Source: Burkholderiaceae bacterium (GTDB lineage: Bacteria; Pseudomonadota; Gammaproteobacteria; Burkholderiales; Burkholderiaceae_C). Taken from it: a DNA stretch of 64,000 bases. Both the position numbers and the translations under genes were made by a program. The notes beneath the pieces are model-generated. The model was not told the origin of the DNA. It made no database searches and saw only the letters and a program-made list of their open reading frames with translations. The stretch spans positions 60,844 to 124,843 of the forward strand of contig JAGOPK010000016.1 in assembly GCA_017992055.1 (NCBI GenBank), read 5' to 3'. Shown here piece after piece: positions 34,089-46,580 of the stretch (positions are counted from its first letter, which is position 1; every line of letters starts with the position of its first letter).

Positions 34089-36350
34089 ATGCTGAGCACG
34101 ATGCCGAACCCCGAAGACTTCCGCCATGAGCTGCCGCGCGCCGTGCAGCGCCTGGTGCAGCGCCATGCCGCCACCGGCGAAGGCGCGGCCATGCTGCCGC
34201 GCCGCAGCTTTCTGAAGCTGGGCGGTGCCCTGGGTGCCGGGGGCCTGGCCCTGGGCGCCTTTCCGCTGGCCGCCGAGGCCCAGAATGCCGAGGCCAAGGG
34301 CCTCAAGCCCACCCAGCAGCCGGCGGCCTTCGTCGAGATCGCGCCCGACGGCACGGTCACCGTCACCGTCAACCGGCTGGACTTCGGCCAGGGCGTGCAG
34401 ACCGCGCTGCCGATGATCCTGGCCGAGGAGCTGGATGCCGACTGGTCCAAGGTGAAGAGCCGCCACGGCACGGCCGACGCGGCCTATGCCGATCCGCTGT
34501 TCGGCGTGCACCTGACCGGCGGCTCCAACTCCATCAAGAACAGCTTCCAGCAGTACCGCGAGCTGGGCGCGCGGGCCCGCGCCATGCTGCTGTCGGCCGC
34601 CGCCGCGCGCTGGCAGGTGGACGCCGCCACGCTGCGCACCCAGGCCGGCCAGGTCATCGCCGCCGACGGCAAACGCCTGGGCTATGGCGAGCTGGCCGTG
34701 GCCGCCGCGGCCCTGCCGGTGCCCGAGCAGGTCGCGCTGAAGGACCCCAAGGACTTCCGCCTGATCGGTAAGCCGACCACCCGCCTGGATGCCCGCGACA
34801 AGAGCCGCGGCGCCCAGTCCTATGGCATCGACATGCGCCTGCCGGGCCAGCTGACCGCGGTGGTGGTGCGCGCGCCGGTGTTCGGCGGCAAGCTGGCCAC
34901 GGTGGACGACAGCGCGGCCAAGGCCATCAAGGGCGTGAAGGCCGTGCTGCGCGTGCCGCTGGACCGCGGCGGCCAGGGCCTGGCGGTGATCGCCGACGGC
35001 TACTGGGCCGCCAAGCAGGGCCGCGAGGCGCTGAAGCTGAGCTGGGACACCGAGGGCCTGGAAAAGGTGGACAGCACCCGCCTGCTGGCCCAGTACCGCG
35101 CGCTGGCCGGCCAGCCCGGGCCGCGCCACTTCGATGCCGACATGGCGCCCTTGAACGGCGCCCAGCGCAGCATCGAGGCCGAGTTCCAGTTCCCCTACCT
35201 GGCCCATGCGCCGATGGAGCCGCTGAACTGCACCGTGCAGCTGAAGGACGATGGCGCCGAGCTGTGGATGGGCTCGCAGATGCCGGGCGTGGATGCCATG
35301 GCCGCGGCCGGCGCGCTGGGCCTGAAGCCCGCGCAGGTCAAGGTCAATGTGCAGATGGCCGGTGGCGGCTTCGGCCGCCGCGCCATCCCGACCAGCGACT
35401 ATGTGGTCGAGGCCTGCAGCATTGCCAAGGCCGCGCGCCAGGCCGGCATCACAGCGCCGATCCGCACGCTGTGGAGCCGCGAGGACGACATCCGCGGCGG
35501 CTACTACCGCCCCATGCACCTGCACCGCGCGCGCATCGCCTACGACGAGCGTGGCCGCGTGCTGGCCTGGGACCATGCCATCGTCGGCCAGTCCATCGTC
35601 AGCGGCACCTTCTTCGAGGGCATGATGGTCAAGAACGGCATCGACGCCACGGCCGTGGAGGGCATGAAGGAGCCCTACGACGTGCCGATGCGCCTGACCG
35701 TGCACCATCCCAAGGTGAATGTGCCGGTGCTGTGGTGGCGCAGCGTGGGCTCGACCCACACCGCCTATGTGATGGAGACGCTGATCGACGAGATCGCCCG
35801 CGCCACCAACCAGGACCCGGTGGCCTACCGCCTGGCGCTGATGGGCGGCAAGCACCCGCGCCACCAGGCCGCGCTGCAGCTGGCGGTGCAGCGCAGCGGC
35901 TATGGCAAGGCACTGCCCAAGGGCCGTGCCTGGGGCGTGGCGGTGCACGAGTCGTTTGAATCGGTGGTGGCCTATGTGGTCGAGGCCTCGCTGGTCAAGG
36001 GCCAGCCGGTGCTGCACAAGGTGACCGCGGGCGTGCACTGCAACCGCGTCATCAATCCGCGCACGGTCGAGGCCCAGGTGCAGGGCGCGGCGCTGATGGG
36101 CCTGGGCATGTGCCTGCCCGGTGCCGCCATCACGCTGAAGGACGGCGTGGTCGAGCAGGGCAACTTTGGCGACTACACCGTGCCCCGCATCACCGACATG
36201 CCGCAGATCGCCGTGCATGTGGTGCCCAGCGACGATGCGCCCAAGGGCATGGGCGAGCCCGGCCTGCCGCCGCTGGCGCCGGCCTTTGCCAATGCCGTCG
36301 CCCGGCTCACCGGCAAGCCGCAGCGCCAGCTGCCGTTTGTGATGGCATGA
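34089..36350 (+). CDS. molybdopterin-binding large subunit of molybdenum hydroxylase (IorB-like)
   Basis: 753-residue catalytic subunit that hydroxylates an N-heterocycle or oxidises an aldehyde. A twin-arginine signal, LPRRSFLKLGG near residues 36-47, ends in a hydrophobic stretch and AEAQ, so the folded enzyme is probably exported with its small subunit. Molybdopterin contacts are seen in MAGGGFGRRAI, and the catalytic Glu in GMGEPGLPPLAPA near the C terminus. These are typical of the isoquinoline 1-oxidoreductase group rather than cytosolic xanthine dehydrogenase. No cytochrome or XdhC-like maturase follows. Substrate unknown; controlled by the divergent AraC gene, by inference. Confidence 0.93.
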   Translation: MLSTMPNPEDFRHELPRAVQRLVQRHAATGEGAAMLPRRSFLKLGGALGAGGLALGAFPLAAEAQNAEAKGLKPTQQPAAFVEIAPDGTVTVTVNRLDFGQGVQTALPMILAEELDADWSKVKSRHGTADAAYADPLFGVHLTGGSNSIKNSFQQYRELGARARAMLLSAAAARWQVDAATLRTQAGQVIAADGKRLGYGELAVAAAALPVPEQVALKDPKDFRLIGKPTTRLDARDKSRGAQSYGIDMRLPGQLTAVVVRAPVFGGKLATVDDSAAKAIKGVKAVLRVPLDRGGQGLAVIADGYWAAKQGREALKLSWDTEGLEKVDSTRLLAQYRALAGQPGPRHFDADMAPLNGAQRSIEAEFQFPYLAHAPMEPLNCTVQLKDDGAELWMGSQMPGVDAMAAAGALGLKPAQVKVNVQMAGGGFGRRAIPTSDYVVEACSIAKAARQAGITAPIRTLWSREDDIRGGYYRPMHLHRARIAYDERGRVLAWDHAIVGQSIVSGTFFEGMMVKNGIDATAVEGMKEPYDVPMRLTVHHPKVNVPVLWWRSVGSTHTAYVMETLIDEIARATNQDPVAYRLALMGGKHPRHQAALQLAVQRSGYGKALPKGRAWGVAVHESFESVVAYVVEASLVKGQPVLHKVTAGVHCNRVINPRTVEAQVQGAALMGLGMCLPGAAITLKDGVVEQGNFGDYTVPRITDMPQIAVHVVPSDDAPKGMGEPGLPPLAPAFANAVARLTGKPQRQLPFVMA

Positions 36351-36423
36351 CGTGATGGCCTGACGCAGCCGCCCAACCACTGCACGCAAGCCGGCGGGGG
36401 GCCGGCGGCCTAAGCTGCCGCCC

Positions 36424-38244
36424 ATGACCTCTGCCCCCCCACGTCCTGCCCGTCCAAGCCTGCGCATCGGCGGCGCCTCCGGCTTCTGGGGCGACTCCAG
36501 CGTCGCCGCGCCCCAGCTGGTGGCCGCCGGCATCGACGTGCTGGTGTTCGACTACCTGGCCGAAACCACCATGGCCATCCTGGCCGCGGCGCGGGCCAAG
36601 CAGCCCGAGATGGGCTGGGCCACCGACTTCGTGGACGTGGCCATGGCCGCGGTGCTGCCCGAGGTGATGGCACGTGGCATCCGGGTGGTGGCCAATGCCG
36701 GCGGCATTAACCCGGCCGGCTGCGCCGCCGCGCTGCAGGCCCTGGCGGACAAGCTGGGTCTGGCGCCGCGCATCGCGGTGGTCGAGGGCGACGATGTCTC
36801 GGCGCTGATGCCGTCGCTGCGCGAGGCCGGGGCCTGCGACATGTTCAGCGGCGAGGCCCTGCCCGAGCGCGTGCTGTCGGCCAATGCCTACCTGGGCGGC
36901 TTTGCCGTGGCCCAGGCCCTGGCCGGTGGCGCCGACATCGTCATCACCGGCCGCTGCGTGGACAGCGCCGTGACCCTGGGCCCGCTGATCCATGCCTTCG
37001 GCTGGGGCCCGCAAGATTACGACCAGCTGGCCGGCGGCAGCCTGGCCGGCCACATCATCGAATGCGGCTGCCAGGCCACCGGCGGCCTGCACACCGACTG
37101 GCAGGACGTGCCGGACTGGCCGAACATCGGCTATCCCATCGTCGAATGCCGGGCCGATGGCAGCTTCGACCTCAGCAAGCCCGCCGGCACCGGCGGCGCC
37201 ATCCTGCGCGCCGCGGTGGCCGAGCAGCTGCTGTACGAGATCGGCGACCCCGGCAACTACCAGCTGCCCGACGTGGCCTGCGACTTCCGCCAGGTGAAGA
37301 TCGAGCAGGTGGATGCCGGGCGCGTGCGCGTCTCGGGCGCACTGGGCCGGGCGCCGGGCGGCCGGTACAAGGTCTCGGCCACCCAGCTGGACGGGCTGCG
37401 CTGTGCCGGCACCATGGTCATCGTCGGCATTGACGCCGCGGCCAAGGCGCGGCGCACCGGCGAGGCCATCCTGGCGCGCTGCCGGGCGATCTTTGCCCAG
37501 CGTGGCTGGCCCGATTTCACCCAGGCCACGGTCACGCTGCTGGGCGCCGAGACGCTGTACGGCCCGCATGCGCGCACCACGGCCAGCCGCGAGGTGATGC
37601 TGCGCGTGGTCGTCAACCATCCGCTGAAGGCTGCGCTGGCGCTGTTTGCGCGCGAGATCGCGCCCTCGGGCACCAGCTGGTCGCCGGGCACCACCGGCCC
37701 GGGCGGCGGCCGGCCCGGCGTGTCGCCGCACATCAAGCCGTTTTCGTTCCTGCTCGACAAGGCGCGTGTGCCGGTGCAGGTGCGCCAGCTGAGTGCCGGC
37801 GCCGAGGCCAGCGCCCAGCCGGTGGCCGTGGACCCGGGCGGCCAGGCCAGCGCCGCCGCGCCGCTGCCCGAGCCGGCGGCCTGGGCCGACGACGACGGCC
37901 AGCCGCAGGTCGAGGTGCCGCTGATCCGCCTGGCCTGGGCGCGCAGCGGCGACAAGGGCGATCTGTCCAACATCGGCGTCATCGCGCGCCGGCCCGAGTG
38001 GCTGCCGCTGCTGTGGGCGCGGCTGACGCCCGAGGTGGTGGGCGCGTATTTTGCGCACCTGGCCAGCGGCCCGGTCGAGCGCTTCCACCTGCCCGGCATC
38101 GTCGCGCTGAACCTGGTGCTGCACGGTGCGCTGGAAGGCGGCGGCCCGGCCTCCACCCGCTTCGACCCGCTGGGCAAGGGCATGGCCCAGATGCTGCTGG
38201 ACCTGCCGGTGCGCGTGCCACGCTCGCTGCTGGACGCCGGCTGA
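36424..38244 (+). CDS. AtuA-like acyclic terpene utilisation protein (DUF1446)
   Basis: 606 residues: an N-terminal DUF1446 domain (RIGGASGFWGDSSVAAPQLV ... VANAGGINPAGCAAAL ... ITGRCVDSAVTLGPL) and a C-terminal ferredoxin-like domain (IRLAWARSGDKGDLSNIGVIARRPEW) joined by an Ala-rich linker; the same two-domain plan as AtuA of Pseudomonas. AtuA is required for growth on citronellol-type terpenes, but its reaction is not settled. It stands 74 bp after the hydroxylase large subunit, and 12.8 kb from the carboxylase operon. Chosen ATG follows a weak GC-rich hairpin. Possible work with the carboxylase pathway is inference. Confidence 0.9.
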   Translation: MTSAPPRPARPSLRIGGASGFWGDSSVAAPQLVAAGIDVLVFDYLAETTMAILAAARAKQPEMGWATDFVDVAMAAVLPEVMARGIRVVANAGGINPAGCAAALQALADKLGLAPRIAVVEGDDVSALMPSLREAGACDMFSGEALPERVLSANAYLGGFAVAQALAGGADIVITGRCVDSAVTLGPLIHAFGWGPQDYDQLAGGSLAGHIIECGCQATGGLHTDWQDVPDWPNIGYPIVECRADGSFDLSKPAGTGGAILRAAVAEQLLYEIGDPGNYQLPDVACDFRQVKIEQVDAGRVRVSGALGRAPGGRYKVSATQLDGLRCAGTMVIVGIDAAAKARRTGEAILARCRAIFAQRGWPDFTQATVTLLGAETLYGPHARTTASREVMLRVVVNHPLKAALALFAREIAPSGTSWSPGTTGPGGGRPGVSPHIKPFSFLLDKARVPVQVRQLSAGAEASAQPVAVDPGGQASAAAPLPEPAAWADDDGQPQVEVPLIRLAWARSGDKGDLSNIGVIARRPEWLPLLWARLTPEVVGAYFAHLASGPVERFHLPGIVALNLVLHGALEGGGPASTRFDPLGKGMAQMLLDLPVRVPRSLLDAG

Positions 38245-38256
38245 GCCTGCAGAATG

Positions 38257-38279
38257 CGGCGCCGTCCTACAGGGCGCCG
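38257..38279 (+). terminator. hairpin after the AtuA-like gene
   Basis: 7-bp perfect stem CGGCGCC/GGCGCCG with a 9-base loop, 12 bp past the stop codon. No T-run follows. Confidence 0.35.
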
Positions 38280-38352
38280 GTGAACCGCGGCCGGGTCTGT
38301 GGCGTTGTGAGCCCATGGGCGGTGGCGCCCAGACTGCAAGCGCGACCCGACC

Positions 38353-39306
38353 ATGCTGACACGACGCACCCCCCTTCTTGGCGCCCTCTTCTGCACCCTG
38401 CCGGGCCTGCTGCTGCCGCGGCCGTCGCAGGCACAGCACGGTGACGACGGCGAGTACCAGATCCTGCATGCGCGCTACGGCACGGCCGAGCACAACGTCG
38501 ATGTCACCGAGCGGCTGCGCCAGCTGGCACGCCAGGACCGGCGCTTCCGCATGGGCAATGACAGCTTCGGCATCGATCCCCATCCCAACCAGGTCAAGGT
38601 GCTGCGCATCTATGCGCGTGGCCGCGACGGCCAGCCGCGCACCTTCGAGTTTGCGGAAGGCGCCTGGGTCGACGGCGACCAGTTCACCGGCTGGGCCGGG
38701 GGACGCTGGGGCCAGCCGGGCTGGAAGGGTGGCTGGAACGGCGGCGGCCACGGCGGCCAGGGCGATGGCCGACCCGGCGACGACGGCGAGTACCTGATCC
38801 TGCAGGCCCGCTACGGCACGGCCGAGCGCGATGTCGATGTCACCGACCGGCTGCGCCAGCTGGCGCGCCAGGACCTGCGCCTGCGCGTGGGCAACGACAC
38901 GCTGGGCGTGGACCCGCATCCGCAGCAGCTCAAGCAGCTGCGCATCCATGCGCGTGGCCGCGATGGCCAGATCCGCAGCTTCGACTATGCCGAGGGCGCC
39001 TGGCTGGACGGCAGCCGCTTCAGGGGCTGGTCCGGCGGCCAGTGGGGCGAGGCCCAGCCGCCCGCGCGCAAGGCGTTGCGCATCCTCAGCGCCAGCTATG
39101 GCGCCGGCCGCCAGCAGCACGACATCAGCCAGCGCCTGCGCGCCCAGGTACAGCGCGACCGGCTGGAGGTGCGGGTGGACAACGAGCTGGCCGGGCTGGA
39201 CCCGGTGCCCGGCACGCTCAAGTGGCTGCGCGTCAGCTACAGCGTGGGCGGCGGCCGCACGCTGACCCAGCGCGTGCGCGAAGGCGATCGCCTGAGCCTT
39301 CCCTGA
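38353..39306 (+). CDS. secreted protein with three tandem DUF3395-like domains
   Basis: 317 residues. An N-terminal signal peptide (about 28 residues, ending SQAQ, with RRTPLLGALF resembling a weak Tat motif) precedes three copies of a ~75-residue module. Copies one and two share the frame GDDGEY-IL-ARYGTAE--VDVT-RLRQLARQD and HARGRDGQ; copy three (LRILSASYGAGRQQHDISQRLRAQVQRD) is diverged and lacks the front. Gly/Trp-rich linkers separate copies. The module resembles DUF3395 of eukaryotic and bacterial proteins, function unknown. Each has paired basic and acidic residues and aromatic turns, so carbohydrate or protein binding outside the cell is possible. No operon partner. Confidence 0.8.
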   Translation: MLTRRTPLLGALFCTLPGLLLPRPSQAQHGDDGEYQILHARYGTAEHNVDVTERLRQLARQDRRFRMGNDSFGIDPHPNQVKVLRIYARGRDGQPRTFEFAEGAWVDGDQFTGWAGGRWGQPGWKGGWNGGGHGGQGDGRPGDDGEYLILQARYGTAERDVDVTDRLRQLARQDLRLRVGNDTLGVDPHPQQLKQLRIHARGRDGQIRSFDYAEGAWLDGSRFRGWSGGQWGEAQPPARKALRILSASYGAGRQQHDISQRLRAQVQRDRLEVRVDNELAGLDPVPGTLKWLRVSYSVGGGRTLTQRVREGDRLSLP

Positions 39307-39308
39307 GT

Positions 39309-39328
39309 GCCGGCCGGCTGCGGCCGGC
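39309..39328. terminator. bidirectional hairpin between convergent genes
   Basis: Perfect 8-bp stem GCCGGCCG/CGGCCGGC with a 4-base loop, in the 25-bp gap between the triple-repeat protein gene and the convergent AraC gene. Confidence 0.5.
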
Positions 39329-39331
39329 CGC

Positions 39332-40189
39332 TCACATCAGCCGCATGGCGCCTTCGCGTGGCGGCTGCGGATCGATGACGCGCAGCTTGCGCGAGCCGGC
39401 GAAGATGTCGCGCGGCTTCAGGCCGTAGACCGCGCGGATCGAGTGGCTGAAGTGGCTGGAATCGGGATAGCCGGCATCCAGCGCCACATGGGCCAGGTTG
39501 GTCTCGCGGTTGACATAGTGCAGCAGGCTGCGCGCCCGCTTCCAGGTGCGCACGCTGCGGTAGGGCGCGCCGACCTGCTGCTTGAACAGGTGCAGGAAAC
39601 GCGAGAACGACAGCCCGACCTGCTGCGCAAAGTCCTCGGCCAGCGCCGGCGAGGCCGGATCGGCCTTGATCGCATCCAGCACCTCGGCGATGCGCGCATC
39701 CAGCCGCCGCGGCGCCAGCCCGGCGCCGAACAGCACCTCGTCAAAGCCCTGCAGCGGCCAGTCGGCCTGGTGGCCGGCCGCGGCCAGCCGCGCATGGGCG
39801 GCGCGCACGCGCTGGGCGAACTCGGGCGCCGCCACCGGGCCGCTGGCGCGGCGCAGCAGCGGCGGCAGGCAGGCGCCGTCCACGCTCTCGGGCTCGATCT
39901 TCACCACCGCGATGTGTCGGGCCTCGCAGGCCACCTGGTGCGCCACATAGGGCTGGACCACGGCCACCTCGCAGTCGCGCCAGTCGCCCAGCGTGCGGCC
40001 GGCCTGCTGCCCGTCGGCGCAGCGGATGCGCAGCGGGCTGTCGATGCCCACATAGACCATGATCGCGCCCATGGTGCGCACGCTGGGCTCCCCCAGCAGG
40101 CCGACATAGAGCACGCGGTCGGGGGTGATCCACATCACGCGTTCGGCGCTGGTGCAGCGCGCGGCGCTGGCGTGGCGGTTGCTGGACAT
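39332..40189 (-). CDS. AraC family transcriptional regulator
   Basis: 285 residues with an N-terminal sensing region of unclear family and a C-terminal double helix-turn-helix (ALAEDFAQQVGLSFSRFLHLFKQQVGAPYRSVRTWKRAR; LAHVALDAGYPDSSHFSHSIRAVYGLKPRDIF). It starts at ATG 40189 (MSSNRHASAARCTSAERV). It lies 102 bp downstream of the large hybrid kinase on the same strand, possibly as a separate unit. Target genes are not evident. Confidence 0.9.
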   Translation of the reverse strand: MSSNRHASAARCTSAERVMWITPDRVLYVGLLGEPSVRTMGAIMVYVGIDSPLRIRCADGQQAGRTLGDWRDCEVAVVQPYVAHQVACEARHIAVVKIEPESVDGACLPPLLRRASGPVAAPEFAQRVRAAHARLAAAGHQADWPLQGFDEVLFGAGLAPRRLDARIAEVLDAIKADPASPALAEDFAQQVGLSFSRFLHLFKQQVGAPYRSVRTWKRARSLLHYVNRETNLAHVALDAGYPDSSHFSHSIRAVYGLKPRDIFAGSRKLRVIDPQPPREGAMRLM

Positions 40190-40291
40190 GCTCGGACCTC
40201 ATGCGACAAGCTGGCCGGCATCGTAGACAGCGGTGGCGGCGCCTCCGTATCACCTTGGGGATAGCGGGGGCCCGGCTCCGGGAAAGTCCGC

Positions 40292-43460
<3,169 letters not shown>

Positions 43461-43468
<8 letters not shown>

Positions 43469-44333
43469 GGGCGCCCGCCGGCAGGTCGTCGCGCCCCAGG
43501 CCACAGCGCTGCAGCAAGGCCAGGTGGCCGGCGCTGCCGACATAGCCCTGCAGCACGCCGTCCAGCAGGCGCTGCAGGCCGGCCGCGTCGCGGTGCATGG
43601 CCAGCGCCACCTCGTGCGCGGCCACGGCGTCGGCGATCGGCCGCGCCTGCAGCCGGCCGGTGCTGGCCTCGGCCATGCGCCGCACCGTGGGCCAGGACAG
43701 CGCCAGCGCATCGGCCTGGCCACGCAGCACCAGCGACTCGCCAGTGGCCGCATCGGGCACCAGCAGCAGGCGCTGCGACGGCAGGCCGGCGGCCAGCAGG
43801 GCCTGCTGCTCGATCGAGCCCGACAGCGCCACCAGGCGCAGGCCGGCGGCGCCACCGGCCCCCACCGCCTGGCTGGCCGCATGCGCGGCCTGGCCGTAGT
43901 CCGCCGGCGGCGCGCCGCCGCCGGTGCGCCACAGCCAGCCTGCGCGCACCTGCAGCGTGGGCCGCGAGAAACGCACGCGCTGGCGCCGCTCGGGCGTGAT
44001 GAACAGGCCGGCGGCCACCAGGTCGAAGCGGCCGGCCTCCAGCTGCGGCAGCAGCAGGCCGAAGTCGGTCAGCGTCCACACCGGGCGCCAGCCCAGGGCC
44101 TGGGCCAGGGCGCGCACCACGCCGGGCGACTCGCCGGCGGGCTGCAGATCGGCATCCAGCTGGGCATAGGGCGGCTCGATGGCATAGCCCACGCGCAGCT
44201 GGCCGCTGCGCTGCACCTGGGCCAGGATGGCATCGCTGTCGGGCCAGGCCCACCAGGCCAGGCCGCCGGCAGCGGCCGCGGCGGCCCCGGCCGCACCCAG
44301 CAGGGTCCGGCGGCGCGGCGCCGGCAGCGGCAT
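43461..44333 (-). CDS. periplasmic substrate-binding protein (family 3 type) coupled to hybrid kinase
   Basis: 290 residues of the amino-acid-type solute-binding fold: [41 protein letters not shown] at the N-terminal lobe, [23 protein letters not shown] in the hinge region. The N terminus [24 protein letters not shown] looks like a Tat or uncleaved-anchor signal. ATG 44333 is preferred because GGAGG lies 8 bp before it; ATG 44372 is the alternative and has no ribosome site. No ABC permease or ATPase is nearby, and the gene overlaps the hybrid kinase by 8 bp, so it probably works as a sensor subunit rather than in transport. Confidence 0.82.
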
Positions 44334-44434
44334 GTCCGCAGCCTCCGGGCCCTCCCTCCGGGTTCTTGTCATGCCGCGACTTTAACGCGCGGGCTACGTG
44401 GTCGGCCGCCGTCGCGGCCGGCCGGCGGCACCGC

Positions 44435-46468
44435 TCAGAGGCCGCGCTTGGCCTGGGTCAACAAGGTCACCACCTCGGTCGAGGCCGCGGAGAACGCCGA
44501 CTCGGCGCCGAGCAGGCTGCGCGCCCGCTCATAGTCGGCGGCATTGATGCGCTGGGCCACCTCGCCGGCACGCTGGTGGAACTGCGCATGCTTGTCAACC
44601 AGGGCCTGGAACACCGGCCGGCCGCCCCAGCGCCGGCCACCCGGGCCATGCAGCCAGCGGCCCAGCGGGCAGCGATCGTCGCGGCACAGGGCCTCGGCAT
44701 CCACCTGGCCCTGCTCACCGATGGCCTTGCGCAGCTTGACCTTCCAGTCACGGTGGGCCTGGATGGCGCTGTCGAAGTCGAAGTCGGCGGCCGGTGTGGC
44801 CGGGACCGGCGCCGCCGCGACCGCCACGGCGCCGCTGGCGGCCGGCAGCAGGAAGCGGCTGACCTCGCCGGTCAGCGACTGGGCCTGGTGGCGCATGGCA
44901 TCGGCGGCGGCGGCGGTCTCCTCGACCAGGGCGGCGTTCTGCTGCGTCATGCGGTCCAGCTCGGTGACGGCGTCGCCGATCTGGGCCACGCCCAGCGCCT
45001 CCTCGCGGGCGCTGGCGGCCACCTGGTCGAGCAGCTGCTTGACCTGGCTGGAGCTGCCGACGATGGCGCCGATGGCCTCGCCGGCATGGCGCACGATGCC
45101 CGAGCCGGCCTCCACCCGCTCGGTGCTGGCCTGCACCAGCTGCTTGATCTCGCGGGCCGCGCCGGTGCTGCGCTGGGCCAGGGCTCGCACCTCCTGGGCC
45201 ACCACGGCAAAGCCGCGGCCGGTCTCGCCGGCACGGGCGGCCTCGACCGCCGCATTCAGCGCCAGGATGTTGGTCTGGAAGGCGATGCCGTCGATGGTGC
45301 CGATGATGTCGCCGATGCGGCTGGAGGCCGACTGGATGGCATCCATGGTGTCGGCCATCTGCGCCATGACCTCGCCGCCGCGGCGCGCGGCCTCGGCATT
45401 GGCATCGGCCAGCCGGGCCGCGTCGACCACATGCTGGGCGCTGCTTCTGACGGTGGCGCTGATCTGCTCCATCGACGCCGCCGACTGCTGCAGATTGGCC
45501 GCCGTGTGCTCGACCCGGCCCTGCAGCTGCTGGCCGCCGTTGGCGATCTCCTCGCTGGAATGCAGGATGTCGTCGCTGGCCTCGCGCACCTTGCTCACCA
45601 TCTGGCGCAGCGACACCTGCATGTCGCGCAGCGACAGCATCAGCCGCGCCGCCTCGTCGCGCCCCCAGGGCGAGGGCGTGGTCGTCAGGTCGCCCTGGGT
45701 GATGGCCGCCAGGTGGCGCTCGGTCTCGCGCAGGCCGCCTTCCATCACCAGGTAGAAGCAGTGCAGCAGGTAGGCGGCCAGGGCCAGGGTCAGCGCCATC
45801 ACCAGGCCCACGCGGGCCATGTCGGCATTGCGCGCGGCGGCCACGTCGTCCACGTAGATGCCGGTGCCGACCACCCAGCCCCAGGGCGCGAAGCCGCTGA
45901 TGTGCGACAGCTTGTCCACCGGCTTGTCATGGCCGGGCTTGGGCCATTGGTAGGCGACGTAGCCGGCGCCGTCGCGGCGCACCGTGTCGACGAAGGCACG
46001 GAACAGCTTGAAGCCGTTGGGATCGGCATGCTCGGCCATGTCGCGGCCGTTCAGCTCGGGCTTGGCCGCGTGCATGACCATGCGCGCGTCCATGTCGTTG
46101 ATCCAGTAATAGTCGCCGTCGCCCCAGCGCGTGCCGGCCAGCGCGGCCAGCGCCAGCTGCTGGGCCTGGGCGCGGCTGACGGCGCCGCGGCTTTCCAGGC
46201 CATGGGCCCAGTTCAGCAGGCCGATGGCGACCTGGGTCTGCTTGCGCAGCGCGTCGCGGTGGGCGTCCATCGCGTCGCTGGAGCTGGACAGCAGCTGCCA
46301 GCCCAGCAGGCCCAGCAGCGGCAGCAGCAGCACCAGGCTGACCAGGGCCGCCTTGGCCCGAAAGCCCAGCCGCCGGAACAGGCGCACACCCGGCGCCCAG
46401 ATCCCGTGGTGGGAGAAAAAGCCCTGGCTCGACGGTGAATGGGGGGACGGACTTGCAGCAACCGACAT
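44435..46468 (-). CDS. methyl-accepting chemotaxis protein with Cache sensor and C-terminal CZB domain
   Basis: 677-residue chemoreceptor. Membrane helix ~residues 39-60, single Cache periplasmic domain (DGDYYWINDMDARMVMHAAKPELNGRDM ... GWVVGTGIYVDDV), second helix ~220-240, a short HAMP, then the signalling hairpin with the conserved tip (IDGIAFQTNILALNAAVEAARAGETGRGFAVVA). Residues ~565-660 form a CZB zinc-binding domain with His and Cys ligands (IQAHRDWK; CRDDRCPLGRWL; DKHAQFH). CZB domains bind zinc and can respond to oxidants such as hypochlorous acid. A candidate flagellar sigma-28 promoter lies upstream. It precedes the binding-protein/kinase pair by 101 bp. Confidence 0.94.
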   Translation of the reverse strand: MSVAASPSPHSPSSQGFFSHHGIWAPGVRLFRRLGFRAKAALVSLVLLLPLLGLLGWQLLSSSSDAMDAHRDALRKQTQVAIGLLNWAHGLESRGAVSRAQAQQLALAALAGTRWGDGDYYWINDMDARMVMHAAKPELNGRDMAEHADPNGFKLFRAFVDTVRRDGAGYVAYQWPKPGHDKPVDKLSHISGFAPWGWVVGTGIYVDDVAAARNADMARVGLVMALTLALAAYLLHCFYLVMEGGLRETERHLAAITQGDLTTTPSPWGRDEAARLMLSLRDMQVSLRQMVSKVREASDDILHSSEEIANGGQQLQGRVEHTAANLQQSAASMEQISATVRSSAQHVVDAARLADANAEAARRGGEVMAQMADTMDAIQSASSRIGDIIGTIDGIAFQTNILALNAAVEAARAGETGRGFAVVAQEVRALAQRSTGAAREIKQLVQASTERVEAGSGIVRHAGEAIGAIVGSSSQVKQLLDQVAASAREEALGVAQIGDAVTELDRMTQQNAALVEETAAAADAMRHQAQSLTGEVSRFLLPAASGAVAVAAAPVPATPAADFDFDSAIQAHRDWKVKLRKAIGEQGQVDAEALCRDDRCPLGRWLHGPGGRRWGGRPVFQALVDKHAQFHQRAGEVAQRINAADYERARSLLGAESAFSAASTEVVTLLTQAKRGL

Positions 46469-46553
46469 CGTTGTTCCTCTTCTTCTGGCCCCGCGGTGGG
46501 CCCAGCATCAGGCCTCGCGATCGATTCACTTCGTTTCAAATCGATTGCTGCTG

Positions 46554-46580
46554 TTATCGGTGCGAAGGCCGGCGCCTGAA
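46554..46580 (-). promoter_or_regulatory. candidate sigma-28 promoter for the chemoreceptor gene
   Basis: On the minus strand, ACCGATAA (7 of 8 bases of the flagellar sigma -10 GCCGATAA) is preceded at 15 bp by TTCA in place of TAAA. It lies about 86 bp before the chemoreceptor start. An inverted repeat ATCGATT/AATCGAT (46520-46545) lies just downstream, within the leader. Confidence 0.4.

Noticed and set aside
36351-36423. Terminator between hydroxylase and AtuA-like genes (GCCGGC-rich stretch)
   Set aside because: Only 5-bp arms around a G-run; GCCGGC is common in this DNA and no stable, specific stem is evident.
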